A stretch of 39,560 bases of DNA. It comes from Didymodactylos carnosus. Taxonomy: Eukaryota > Rotifera > Eurotatoria > Philodinida > Philodinidae. Below are positions 14,915 through 26,463 of this stretch, one piece after another. Every line of letters starts with the position of its first letter. Position 1 is the stretch's first letter. Where the stretch lies: positions 1-39,560 of the forward strand of contig CAJNOQ010000889.1 of assembly GCA_905250885.1 (NCBI GenBank), written 5' to 3'. The notes beneath the pieces were generated by a model. The model had not been told where the DNA came from. It made no database searches and worked only from the letters and a program-made list of their open reading frames with translations. The translations under genes were made by a program, and so were the position numbers.

Positions 14915-16589
14915 CATGTTTGAAGTAAGCTTAAATATCAAGATATTATTTTGCATATATTGTGTATCTAGACGATGCTTCGCTAAAAATTCTTGTTGTT
15001 ATTGTATGTATCGAGACACGTGTTGTCTTCTCTACATTTTTACCCTATTTCTTCTTATTAATATGCTAATGTATTTTCAATATACACACGAAGAATAATT
15101 GATCAATCGTGCGCGCTGATCATGAAAAAAAAGAAAATTGACATACGATCTGATTTTTTTTTTCGTGTATAGATTGTTATTAGCCATTGGTATCTAATAA
15201 TATTTGACATATACATGAACGCATATTTGTATTCGTAATGAATTAGTCTATTAACAATTAGGAAAGCCTAATCATTTTTACACATGATTTCAAAGGAATG
15301 ATATTCATCAACTTTTCAACTTTCTCGTCATCAGTGTTAAAGTGAGGCTTACTTTATTTTCTAATCTAATTATCGAGAAAAATTTGATGTATTCACTTAT
15401 TTTTCACTACCAATTTAATATTGATTGAAAATTTGACATAAATTTTGTTTTTGATATCAAATTAAACTGTTTATTCATATTTGTCGCTTCTCTTGTGTTT
15501 GTAGTAAGAGTATAGGAAAAAAACAAAAAAAAAATCAATTTTCATCATCATCACTTGCTTCTTTTCCTGCTAATCCTCTTTCTTTATTTTCATCTCTACA
15601 GTATAATTCTTTCTTTGCATAAAGCTTAGACGTGGAGGATTAAGTTTGTTCAAGGCGTGCTTTACTGACTTTAAACGCATTTTCTTAAATGACTTCAGGC
15701 TTAAAAGTATATAAGCAAGATTAGCTTTCTAAGTTAAATGTGCTTAATTTAACTTAATGAAAAATTTTTTTTTGAAGAATATAAAAGCTAGAAAAAAGAC
15801 ATTGTTGTTAGTAGTGGTATCTATCATGTACACAAAAAAAAAAATTCCAGTATGCGGCATTGATGAAACAGTTAAAAATAATTGTTTGATAAAAAAATAA
15901 TTCATTGCACGTTTCACATATCAACGATAGGAGGAGAACAATATTTACAACACACACTTTGATTTATTAATGATCATGACGATTTTGGAAAAAAAATAAT
16001 AATAAATTTTTATTTTATGCATCTTCGACTAAGGAGAAAACAAGCATGTATGATAATGACTATCATATAGAAAGATAAAATGGAAATGAATTATTCTATG
16101 ACAACAAAGAAGTGATCTCTATGGCAACGGGAATTGGTCTGAATTAAATTAACTGATTTAGCAACTTTTACATCATCAAACAAACAGATATACGCATAAA
16201 AATGAAGTAAAATGTCATGTCGAAAACATGAATAAGTGAAAGCACACATTGTTACATATTTTCCTTGGCTAACAACTTTCAATATTGTATCAGAGTTAAT
16301 ACTTTCAAAATAGAAGCATTGTAATTGAAACTGATAAAGGTTTTTGTCGAAGATTTAGCGATTATTTGCATACTTTCTTCTAGAATGGAAAGTTTTCAAT
16401 GATTTGATAATTTTTCCTCTTGCAATTATTGTCAAAGTTGACTGCTCCTTGTGAATAAACATCAAATAACAATGCATAACTTTATTGAAACTATATTTTT
16501 CTTGTCTGCAGAAACAAGAGACAAAACGAGTTAAAATTCTTTTATTTTTAATCTTCAAAAAAAACCATGTTGTTTTTCTTTTGTATTCT

Positions 16590-16591
16590 AG
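16590..16591 (+). promoter_or_regulatory. 3' splice acceptor immediately before the Lhx1/5 start codon
   Basis: A pyrimidine-rich run ends in TATTCTAG and the ATG follows directly, with zero spacing. It is either the end of a 5'-UTR intron or a spliced-leader trans-splice site. Four other genes in the window have the same arrangement, which favours the second reading. Confidence 0.7.
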
Positions 16592-19500
16592 ATGACATTA
16601 ACAAACTGTGCCGGCTGTGGGGAGCCGATATTAGATAAATTTTTATTTCAAGTATTAGATCGTGTTTGGCATTCACATTGTATTAAATGTATGGATTGCT
16701 GTACACATTTGACAGAAAAATGTTTTTCAAGAGATGGAAAATTATTTTGTCGATCAGATTTTTTCAGGTATGTTAAAGAATAACAAAAATTTTAATATCC
16801 AAATACAATGCTACTATTTACGATGTTAGCAAATTGTTTTTGAATCAGGGAAGAAATACTATTTTCTATTATATCGGAAATAAATATAATATGATAATTT
16901 AGACAAGATGTGCTTACATAATGTGTCATTGACGTATGAAGACAATTATGATATGACAAGGAGATTGTCATTTAATATCAGACAATCGGATGATTCTCAT
17001 AGAAAAAAGGAAACTGTATACTTAACTGTCATTAAAAGAAAGTAACCATCTAGTCTAATTCGATTGTTGAACGTAGTAGGGAGGCGGAGCACTATGTGAA
17101 ATACTTGTTATAAATTGTGACTCCTGTCGTGTTTTCTTCTCTTTTTTTCTTCTTTTTCTCATCTATATTTTGTCAATATCCTTCTGTTTGAAGTACTATG
17201 TCCGGTTGGTTATTAGAACCACATAATAGCCATCTGCCTAAATATTTGTAATGACTCAAAACAGTACTTAAACAGTACCTTTCATACTGAGTGTCACGTT
17301 TAATATCTATACAAAACTAGACTTTATTCTGTAGTAGAACAATTTTTGACTTTCAAAGAAAGTTCTTCATTACTTGTGCTATTAATTGTATAAGAGTTTG
17401 CATTCCTTTTCTATCCATGGCACGATTACTTTTTTTTATTATAAATACTCAGAATATATTTCAAAGTAAAATTATGTACATTGAAAGAATTTTTGTATTT
17501 TCAAATCTAAATTCATTAGGTGAACTCTCTATTCTGATAAATGTTCAGTTTGCTAATTATTTTTTCATTGAACAAATCAATGACTGATTGATTAACAATA
17601 GAAAGATGAAAAGGTAAAAATGTGATATAAAACCATGAAAAAATAAAATTTTATCAAATATATGCCTTTAAAACATAGATATACATATATACATTTTATG
17701 TTTTGAAGGCAAACAAATTTCTTTTCTCTGATATATATCTACATGTTCACTAAAGCAGAACGGGGGTATGGTCCTTCATAGTAGTAGAATAATAATAATA
17801 ATAATCATTACAATCATCGATATACACTTAAAGTTCAATTTTAAAAATGTTTTTTCAATATGTTTCGTGGTCAGTTGATCCAATTAAACACATCGACTCA
17901 CTCAATGCATACTGTTTGTTTGTATTAAATCATTATCGATCTTTCAAATCATATACTACATATGTATACATGAGTGATACTATCAGAGTGAGAAGTATGA
18001 CGATTGTCTACAATGCTCAAGGTAAAATAAAACAATTTCTTATATATTTATACAAAGAACAGCATCCGAAATTTCACCTTTGAAAATAAATCTTTAAAAT
18101 CAAGCTGAAATACTTTTACATCAATTCTATTTTTAGGAGGTATGGTCCAAAATGTTCAGGGTGTCAACAAGGAATTGCACCCGAAGCTTTTGTACGAAAA
18201 GCACGAGATAATGTTTATCATATGGATTGTTTTAAATGTTGTTCATGTTCAAAACAAATGTCAACTGGTGAAGAATTGTATATGACACAAGACAATCGTT
18301 TTCTATGTAAAGATGACTTTATACGAAACACAACAAAAGATTTTCCCGTTGGAATATGCAAAAGTAAAACAGATATTCTTTGCTTTGTTATTCGATAATA
18401 GAGAAAGTACATATTTTGTTTGTAAATATTTAAGGTGATTTTGATGACGATGAAAAATCTTCAATGGAAAATATTTCTGATAATCGACATTTACCACGTA
18501 CTACTTATCATCGTTTATCAAACGAGTTGAAATGTGAAAGAGACAATGATTTATCTACCACTACCACTCCAAATACATCTTCTCATGACTATGATAAAGA
18601 AAATAATTTAAATGAGATAAATGGCCATCATCATTGTTTATCACAACCATCCACATTAACTAATACGGACAGTAATTTGAGTTCATCCGATTTGAAAGAT
18701 GAAAATATAGATATGGATGATTTGGATAGTGATTCGGAAATTGGAAATGGAAATGATTGTGGTTTAAACGGATCATCAAGTGGATGTTCGTCATCACATA
18801 GTCATAAAAAAAATGGAGTGATAGATCAAGATGGTAGTGGTGGCTCATCGAATGGAAACAATAGTAATGGTGGACCAAAAAAACGCGGACCCAGAACAAC
18901 GATCAAAACTAAACAATTAGAAATGCTAAAGTCTGCGTTTGCCACTACACCAAAACCAACAAGACATATTCGAGAAGAATTAGCAAGAGAAACAGGATTA
19001 GCTATGCGTGTTATTCAGGTTAGTACTTTCATGTTCAACAGAAAAATTCAAGGAAAATACTGCAACTAAAATTCTATTGCATACAGGTGTGGTTTCAAAA
19101 TCGTCGCTCAAAAGAAAGACGAATTAAACAATCAACGTATAGTAATGGCGGTAGAAGAAATTATTTACGCCGAATCCCAGGCGATCGACGACCATTTGAT
19201 GAAAGTGAAATTTTAGGTCATCATGGATTAAGTTATATAGCAGGTAATATAAATCATAGTCAAAAATCCCTTTTGTTCTTTTGAAATAAAAGAAAATACC
19301 GCCTAATAAGATGAAGGATGTGTACACGTGTTAAGAAACTTATTCGTTTGATTCTTTTCTCTCTCCTCTATCTCTCTTGAGGAACTCTATTACTAACGAT
19401 TGTGTTTATTTTTTCTCATGTCTTTCTTTATTCAGACCAATTTCAATGCGAGTTTCCTTACCAACAGCCATCATTCAATGAATTTGTGATGCATCAACGA

Positions 19501-19741
19501 TTAGGTTATGGTGCTCCATTGGAACATATGGCCAACGGATCAAATGGTACGTAACAAATGCGTCTACTAGGTTGGTTTTCAAGTAAAAACTGTTTTCCGT
19601 TATTCAGAAATACCGTTTGGCAGTGAGAACGTACCTAATGGTCCTCCACCAGTTCCCGATTCTGACGAACTTCCACAACAATTCAATGGTGGACAACCTA
19701 ACGGACAATTTTCTACATTGCACGATTCTTCATGGGGATGA
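16592..19741 (+). CDS. Lhx1/5: LIM-homeodomain transcription factor, Lhx1/Lhx5 (Lim1) class
   Basis: Six coding exons: 16592-16767, 18137-18363, 18435-19018, 19087-19243, 19436-19546 and 19608-19741. All introns are GT-AG and the product is 462 residues. LIM domain 1 has zinc ligands C6, C9, H27, C30, C33, C36, C53 and D56; LIM domain 2 has C65, C68, H87, C90, C93, C96, C116 and D119. A Ser/Asn/Gly/Asp-rich linker precedes the homeodomain at about 283-343 ([15 protein letters not shown] to [15 protein letters not shown]). An intron splits helix 3 between Gln and Val of RVIQ|VWFQ. The blocks [22 protein letters not shown] and [13 protein letters not shown] fit Lhx1/5 rather than Lmx, Lhx3 or Apterous. 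Such proteins bind DNA in the nucleus, pair with LDB cofactors through the LIM domains, and pattern nervous system and axial or excretory tissue. The start at 16592 matches the short N-terminus of Lhx1 (CAGC close to Met). The C-terminus, rich in P, Q, N and G, is shorter than in vertebrates. Orthology class is secure; Lhx1 and Lhx5 cannot be separated. Confidence 0.95.
16768..18136 (+). other. Long first intron of the Lhx1/5 gene
   Basis: This intron is 1369 bp, while the other four in the gene are 71, 68, 192 and 61 bp. It separates the LIM1-coding from the LIM2-coding exon (donor AG|GTATGT, acceptor TTTTTAG). No coding exon is visible inside. Its outlying length makes it a candidate carrier of regulatory sites. 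An (AAT)n tract lies near 17788-17805. Confidence 0.7.
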
Positions 19742-19859
19742 GAAAAAGTAAATACCTTTAGAATCTGTGCAATTTTTCTCTTTTCATTGGCAACATTGAG
19801 TTCAGTCTCACAGTGAAAATTATTTTTTAATTGATAATGATGTGTTTTGTTATTAGACG

Positions 19860-19865
19860 AATAAA
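19860..19865 (+). other. Poly(A) signal of the Lhx1/5 gene
   Basis: AATAAA, 119 nt after the stop codon and followed by T-rich DNA; the first canonical hexamer downstream. Confidence 0.5.
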
Positions 19866-19941
19866 GAATCGACCAACGATATTCTCTATTTTTTTTGTGC
19901 CTTAAAGTTTTTTTCATTTTTAACGCAACAATAACAAACTA

Positions 19942-21653
19942 TACACTCTTAAAAGATTTTCATCGTTATCTGTCTTTGTATCTCTGTTTTTTGTTTTTAA
20001 TGTAACAGTCAAAATTATTATTTGTTGTTCTTCTTTGTACATAAATACACATACGCACACATAGATTTATCCTCTCATTTCTTGTATATTTTAAAACTGA
20101 ACTTTTTCTCTTTTTTTCGTATATAAAATTTGAAACATAAAAAAGGACAGCAATAATCCCCAAAAAAGCAATGACAACAGTTATTCAGGTTAACGCCGCC
20201 GTACGATAAATAACGGTTCAATTAGTCAAACTCGCCGAGTGTACTGTTAGAAAACGATCTTAGTGGAAGAACCTAATTTGAATAATTTACGATGAGCAGT
20301 ATTTATTCAAATCGTGCTTCTTTACTGCTATTTTTTTTTTCTTTTTTTATAGCACATTTCAATGACAGAATTCTAGCAACTCAGCATACCGGAAATGTCA
20401 ACTTGAATGAAAACGAGAAGAAATAGATTGTGTTTCTAAAACTTTTTTTTGTTTCCGTTTTTCAGTAAAACATTACTTCCTGATTATATACAGTTCTTTT
20501 TTTTCTTCAAAAAAAAATCGTTCAACCGATGTTGTTTTAAAATATTAAACAACTTAACTTGCACAAAACGGAACACTAATTATCTATGAATGTTTTTCAT
20601 TTTTGCAACGCAAAAAGAATGTATGTAGAAAACGAGAGAAATAAATATGTTTAATCGCGTTGCATGTTTTACATGAATTAATAACGTATCTATCACTACA
20701 TTTTGTCTATCTACCTGTGATATGTCACTATATAATTTCAAAGAATGGCAGATCTTTCATTCTGTCGAAGTCATATGAAACATCTTTCTTCTTTTTGTTA
20801 TTGTTAGTTACCATTACTACCATCATCAACAACTTTTGGACATCTTACTATATATGTATGTGCGTGCCGTATATACATAAAATGAAAGAATGAATGAGAT
20901 CAATTAATAAATATTGACAATGAATTCTTACAAACATAGCAGAAAAGAAGGAGAGAAAACGAAAGAAAAGTCTAAATTTCTTTAACAAATAAGAAACGTG
21001 ACTGAAATTAAGACTAAACCCAATGAAAATCATAACCGAAACGGATATATATAGCATTAAACAAACACTAAATTCAACATATGTATATATGGAGTCATAC
21101 AAACCTTCTTTCAGAATAATACATGAAAACCTGTAGTAGGTGTCAACCAAGTTTATGCAAACTGAAAAATGAAAACAATAAAAGCTAAACTGAGTTCTAC
21201 ACCTGTCCAATGGTCTAATTGACACTAAGATTTCACAACTATAATACTAGCTACTGCATTGAAAGAAACGTACATATATGGAAAAGATTTGATATTGTTT
21301 TAGAGCAAGCAAAAAACTGAGTCTTAATTGCCAGTACCATTTTTTATTTGAAAAAACTAGTTGAAGGCAAAAGGCGTTAATTCTTGTTTTATAATTGCGA
21401 TTGTTTTTTATTCTTCAAAGAAAAATGTGGAACATATAATAATAATTTTTTTAGTATTAGTCAATAAAAGTTAGTTTACGCACGCGGTAGCTCTTGATTA
21501 TGACATAACGAGACATGATGATGAAGTATATAAAATAGCTATAGGGCAGCTTGTTGTGATTTATGCGGTGTATATGTGTGCTTTTGGTGAACCCCCTTGC
21601 AGTGCATTCAAGAAGCCCTCAAAAAGAAAACATCCACACGAAAGCATCGTACA
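19942..21653. other. Intergenic DNA downstream of Lhx1/5, nothing recognised
   Basis: AT-rich sequence with T- and A-homopolymers. The open frames are short and composed of Phe, Tyr, Ile and Lys, as expected by chance. No repeat boundary or RNA gene was seen. Confidence 0.5.
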
Positions 21654-22174
21654 TTATCGCATGATAAATATATGATTCTACAATAGTTTGTTATTACTCT
21701 TTATAACGAACATTGTACTACTGTTAAGTTTAAGAAAAACGAAAACAGAAAAGATCGATATGAAACAACCCGCTGATGATAGGTTTCTTAAAAACACTTG
21801 ATGAAAGAAAGACAAGCCATACTGCTTTTGAATTCACTTCTTCGTCGATTTTTGTATACTTCTTTGAAAAAGACAAATAACAAATAGTCTCTGAAGCCTT
21901 AGAGAAACACGTTCTTACACATATCTTGTGCATTGGAACTAACAATACACCACAACATGTTTTCTAAAATCTTGCACTGCTCTTGTCAAAACGAAAGCTT
22001 TTGAAATTTTCTTATCTGAACGGACACTTCACAAATCCTTCTTATATACAGTTCACCTTTATTAAATGCCAGTATCAACATAAATCACATGGATACTGGC
22101 GCGTAATGAGGGAAATTTTAATGAAAGCTATCCAGTCCGAGTCAATATAGAATCATATATTTATCATGCGATAA
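21654..22174. repeat. 27-bp perfect inverted repeat flanking about 470 bp
   Basis: The 27 bases at 21654-21680 (starting TTATCGCATGATAAATATA) recur as an exact reverse complement at 22148-22174. The first 14 bases, TTATCGCATGATAA, can also fold on themselves. The segment between has no coding frame of note but holds a 9-bp hairpin, GCCAGTATC (22078-22086) against GATACTGGC (22102-22110). This looks like the ends of a non-autonomous DNA element of 521 bp. No convincing target duplication was found at the edges, so the family is unknown. Confidence 0.55.
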
Positions 22175-22585
22175 GATACAAAGGCTTTGTATGGTAAAGT
22201 TTTGTAACAAAGCTTTACCAGAGAGAACGCTACGGGCAAAGAGAAAAAGAACTCATTCTGTTCTCAAAGTACTATTTCCCGTTCGTTGTTCAATGCTACC
22301 TTAACGTATTCCCTTTACCTCTCTTTTATCAGACACGATAAGTAAGATCAACGAGATCTTCAGTGAAACGCTAGTCAGACACGAATCTTGATCGATTTTA
22401 GATTGAGTGATCGTTTGCCGTCACACACAGGCGCGAACTCGATAAAAATAGTGAAAGGAAGCTAACCTTCCTGATCTTTTCCATCACTTTGTTATCCATG
22501 ACAACTTACATATAGGGCAAGACTTTCGAACCTTCCAGACATGTTCTCCCCATTTCTTTTTAACTTTTAAAAGTTTAAAGAAAGG

Positions 22586-22985
22586 ACACCGCCGGATAAA
22601 CTATGCTTGCTACCCTATGTTTTCATATTCTGAATGCATGTTTAGATACAAATTGACTCTGACGAACACGAGCATGACGTCAGAAATGTTCAGAATCTCT
22701 TAGAAAAAAATATGAGGCATTTATGAGTGAGATCATCAACCATCCAATCTCTTCAGGAAAACCATTGTTTCTCAATAACTAAACGATCGGTGGGACGAGA
22801 ATTGGTTTTAATAAACTCAGAAAACATTTCTACATAAACTGAAAGCAGGTGGTGTGTACAATACATCAGCTTTTGACAGAAAAAATTCGTCCCTTTTATC
22901 AGTGTGCTCGTTATGGGCGGGCGACCATTTACATTAAATGACGATTTCTTCTCCAAAACGAGAGAAAGTACATTTTCCAAAATTT
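22586..22985 (+). repeat. Left arm of the fold-back element
   Basis: Inverted partner of 23749-24147. The outer tip is ACACCGCCGGATAA. The arm contains a frame on the minus strand open across 22753-22980. Confidence 0.85.
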
Positions 22986-23748
22986 GCCAAAATTATCTCC
23001 TGAATATGGACTATCGATTGATGAGATCACTGTAAAAAAAAGTCGGTCCCAAGACCACATTTTTTTATCGACATTTTTTCAATCACGTAGACATAGGTAG
23101 CCGATTACGCTCATATTTCACTCATTTTTCATACTTTTTGAAATCTGACGTCGGATTCATGATAAGCGAAACCCGAGTCTTCTAAATTGAGATCGCTTTT
23201 TTGGTAAAATGTGGTCTCATTTTAGAGGTCTTAACTGACATCAAACAAACAACAGAGGGCTGGAAGCAAAGTGAGAATGGGTACAAAAAGTAGTGGTCTC
23301 AATGAAGAAGTAGCCGAAAAAACTGCATCAGAATAGTATATAGTATAATCAGAGCTGATCTCAGGATCCGTTGAACACGTGCAGAATGGTGGTACATTTC
23401 GACGTCTGTCTTCTAAACCTATCTCATTCTTGGGGTTATGAGGTTAAAAAATTTTCATTTGATTCTAACTATTATAGTATCCAAAAGGGACCAAAAGTAC
23501 GTTGAGATTTTTTCTTTATATTCCTCTACTGCTGCGAAAAAGGATTTTTTCTGAAATCCATGTCAAAAAACATGAAATTTAATTTTTTCATATTTTATCA
23601 TTTACACCATCAAAAATCAATTTTCATGCAAATTAATCAGATATTCGAAATCAGCCTCAATAACTGAGTGGAATGAAATAGGTTTTGTCGATAAATATTT
23701 TTCATCAAAATTAGACCTCTACAAAATCTTTTTTCGATAAAGTTCGCC

Positions 23749-24147
23749 TTTTTGGAAAATGTGTTTTCTCTCATTTTGGAGAAAAGCGTCACTTAATGTT
23801 AATTGTCGCCCGCCTATAACGGGCACACTGATAAAAGGGACGAATTTTTTCTGTCAAAAGCTGATGTATTGTACACACCACCTGCTTTCAGTTTATGTAG
23901 AAATGTTTTCTGAGTTTATTAAAACCAATTCTCGTCCCACCGATCGTTTAGTTATTGAGAAACAATGGTTTTCCTGAAGAGATTGGATGGTTGATGATCT
24001 CACTCATAAATGCCTCATATTTTTTTCTAAGAGATTCTGAACATTTCTGACGTCATGCTCGTGTTCGTCAGAGTCAATTTGTATCTAAACATGCATTCAG
24101 AATATGAAAACAAAGGGTAGCAGACATAGCTACTTATCCGGCGGTGT
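23749..24147 (-). repeat. Right arm of the fold-back element
   Basis: Inverted partner of 22586-22985. The outer tip reads TTATCCGGCGGTGT on the plus strand. The mirrored frame is open across 23759-23977. Confidence 0.85.
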
Positions 24148-24225
24148 TGCAGTCAAGTATTCTCTACAATTTGAAAAAGTTTAAGAATACCTTTTGTGGG
24201 AGTCCGCCTCTCCTTAATATTACAG

Positions 24226-25214
24226 GTGAAAAAGCATACTGAATTCGAGTATTATACTTGGATGAATCTTTCTATTACTCCTCGTGTGAATATACAGGAT
24301 GTTGCTATGATAACTGTGTCGGAAAAATAAGTAGGGTGATAAAAATAATAAGAAAACAAGTGAAACAAAATAAATAAAGAATAAGTAAGATAAATAAAGA
24401 ATATGTAAAGCAAATCTTCTTCTTTCCAACTACACCTTTCTCAATACGGTAATAGAGTGAACTCTGATAATGGAACCACTACACTTCAGTTAAGTGGAAA
24501 GAATAGATGGGAAAGACAAGTAATTATGAAAATAAATGGCACAATTTCTACAAATGAAATAATGGTACTATTGACAGCTAAAATATTCGAAGTTAAATGC
24601 TTGAGTAATAAACAACCATCATACTCTACTTGTTGTCTATTCAGAGTCTTCGATCACATGTGAAAGAAAACACTCTTCGAATGGTCTTATCCTCATATAA
24701 TATACGTATAAAAATAAATCCATCAAAAAGTGATGTTGATCTTCTATCAGCTACAGTTAATTCATTTTGACAACCCTTTATTACGCATTTGGCAGTGCAA
24801 CAATTAAAAGTTAAGTTCTTGGCTCGAAAACAAGAGTAGTTCCTCTAACACAATACGATAAGGCAGATTATGAGAATTTTTCGTTAACGGCCGTAAGTCG
24901 ACAAGCGGCAGAAAATTTTTACAAAAACGCGACATCGACTTCTATTCCGGAAGGACCAACTACGACATTGACGCCATCTTATGGAGAAAAAAGTTACTAT
25001 GCTGGTACATCGTCGATGGAAATATTTCATAGCGATCTTTATCCGGAATTCAACAATATATAAACAGAAATTCGAGAACAGGTGTAAAAATACGACATGA
25101 TTCACTATCAAACGATGGATAAAAGATGAAAACCGGCAACAACATGAAAATTTGCGTTATTGGATTTTGCACATTTTCCCAGCTAAAAACGAAGTGTACA
25201 TGCAATCTTCATAG
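24226..25214 (+). pseudogene. Decayed multi-block coding relic, family not recognised
   Basis: Consecutive plus-strand blocks read like protein but are broken. Block A (24226-24330) follows an acceptor-like TATTACAG and reads VKKHTEFEYYTWMNLSITPR onward. Block B is 24457-24663. Block C (24645-24839) contains an internal TGA at 24768. Block D (24824-25063) has 79 open codons including SLTAVSRQAAENFYKNATST. Block E is 25101-25214, including RWIKDENRQQHENLRYWILH. The frame changes between C and D and between D and E, so no continuous protein can be read. Composition differs from the AT-driven frames nearby. The relic begins 78 bp beyond the fold-back element, which may have landed in or beside it. 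Unannotated introns could explain part of the fragmentation, but not the in-frame TGA. I could not name the family. Confidence 0.45.
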
Positions 25215-26463
25215 AATACTACATACTGTGTTTCAACGGAAATACTCGCTTATTAGAAACCCTGATCGATCGGTGATCTCATCAGTGTTTTTCCCAACAT
25301 TCTTCGATATAACATGCGAAACGAAATCACACGTATCCCTTCGGTCGGCGCTCGCAACGTGAGTTAGATAATCTTGACTACTTAATTCACCTTTAGCATA
25401 ATCCTGATTTTTTTGTTCAAGTTTATGTCACATAAAACTGTAAACATTCATATTGTGAAATATGTATTCAAAATGTGCAGATGTGTACGATGTAAAGTCT
25501 TCTTTTTTTTTATAAGTGTTTTTGCTTGTATTACAGCACACATTCATGTACGCAAAATATTTTTTTGTGGTGCCATTATATATACTTGTTTTAATAAAAA
25601 GACTGATCGATTGACATTGTAAAGTGGCGCCCTCTGTTGAATCTATTATTAAAATTAATCCTATAATCACTAAACTCTGGTGAACTCTGCATATTTAGTA
25701 TTCTCTTGCCAATTGCAGTATTTTTATTCATAACTATATTAACCTGTACCCTCTATGGATCTGTCCTTTTGATTCGGTCGACCATAGAATATCTTACGGA
25801 CATTTTTTTTGTGGAGAGACAGGCAAAACGCAAAAGCGTTTTGTATGACCCCAGACTAAAGCCAATATCCATAAAGAATTAATGGAATGAGATTGTAGCA
25901 AGCACAGCAAACGTTTTCAATTTGGACAGCCATCTTTGACAAGAAATGGGAAGAGTCAGGGGTACACAAGAACTGAATGTTAGGCCTAAATCGCTAGTAT
26001 GCAATGATAATGAAGGAAAAATTATTGAATTGTCAAACGATAATAGGAGCAGCCTCGGGTTACGATAGCTCAATTAAAAAGATGATGAAATTATTATATA
26101 TCATTTAGTAGTTGCTTCTTATCAATAACTCAACTGATGTCATTCGAAATTAGATGTATTTAAAAACAAAAATATGATGAAATGCTAGTATACTTATAGT
26201 AAATAGTAAATAGTTTGTTTATTTTCATAATCTAATGGGGTGATGCAAGACTGTATGAATTGGTAAAACATTTTATTCTCTGTTAGGATATTTATCGCTT
26301 TCAGTATTGTTATACCAAATTACTTTTTTGAGTTTGATTTATGGATGGACTTTTGCAGTGCGAACAATAAATATGGTGGCAAGAGCTGAAAATTACTACG
26401 CTTGCTACTAATCTCTGTTTTAATGGTTACATTCTTACGGTACTATTTTTTCTGTTGTTTCAG
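25215..26463. other. Intergenic DNA with a weak coding-like trace
   Basis: Mostly AT-rich. A hairpin, CAAAACGC (25824-25831) against GCGTTTTG (25836-25843), has an AAAA loop. The plus-strand frame at 25889-26068, with one TGA at 25937, reads coding-like in its second part (TQELNVRPKSLVCNDNEGK) and may be another worn fragment. Nothing else was recognised. Confidence 0.35.
26462..26463 (+). promoter_or_regulatory. 3' splice acceptor immediately before the POLR3D start codon
   Basis: T-rich tract ending TTGTTTCAG, with the ATG at 26464 directly after it. Trans-splice-like, as at the other genes of the window. Confidence 0.7.

Larger units (their letters stand above)
3520..16591. other. Long gene desert upstream of the Lhx1/5 gene
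   Basis: About 13 kb with no exon I can support on either strand. The few longer open frames (near 3985-4290, 9220-9600, 9903-10160 and 12840-13160) have AT-driven or low-complexity composition and no recognisable domain. Present are A/T homopolymers, a (TA)10 tract at 6034-6053, an (AC)-rich tract near 4660, a GAAT/GAGT tetranucleotide tract at 14881-14914 and three ATGCAT palindromes at 14162-14208. By position it could hold promoters, non-coding 5' exons and enhancers of the LIM-homeobox gene; the sequence alone does not prove this. Confidence 0.5.
22586..24147. mobile_element. Fold-back element of 1.56 kb with about 400-bp inverted arms
   Basis: Left arm 22586-22985 and right arm 23749-24147 are reverse complements, and both outer ends begin ACACCGCCGGATAA. 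Over 22608-22907 against 23823-24122 (300 bp) I found one mismatch by eye. Similarity falls off towards the 760-bp spacer and shows small indels near the outer tips. The spacer has no protein-like frame. Matching 70-codon frames in the two arms follow from the near identity and resemble no protein I know. Long inverted arms round a non-coding core suggest a Foldback or Mutator-like non-autonomous element. No clear target duplication is visible, so an inverted duplication of other origin remains possible. Confidence 0.75.

Noticed and set aside
18660..18899. 79-codon minus-strand frame opposite Lhx1/5 exon 3
   Set aside because: Antisense shadow of the Ser/Asn/Gly/Asp-rich linker; His/Tyr-rich composition is the mirror of those codons.
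16592..19741. Assignment of the LIM-homeobox gene to Lmx1 or Lhx3/4
   Set aside because: LDRVWH, TEKCFSR and [13 protein letters not shown], together with the very short N-terminus, fit the Lhx1/5 class better.
20205..20235. GGTTCAATTAG, resembling a tRNA B box
   Set aside because: No matching A box or cloverleaf can be drawn around it. No tRNA was supported anywhere in the window.
22559..24190. AAAAGTTTAA on both sides of the fold-back element as a target duplication
   Set aside because: The two copies lie at different distances from the element ends and sit in A/T-rich sequence, so they do not behave as a flanking duplication.
25126..25362. 78-codon plus-strand frame
   Set aside because: Overlaps the better-supported relic block in another frame and has no independent support.
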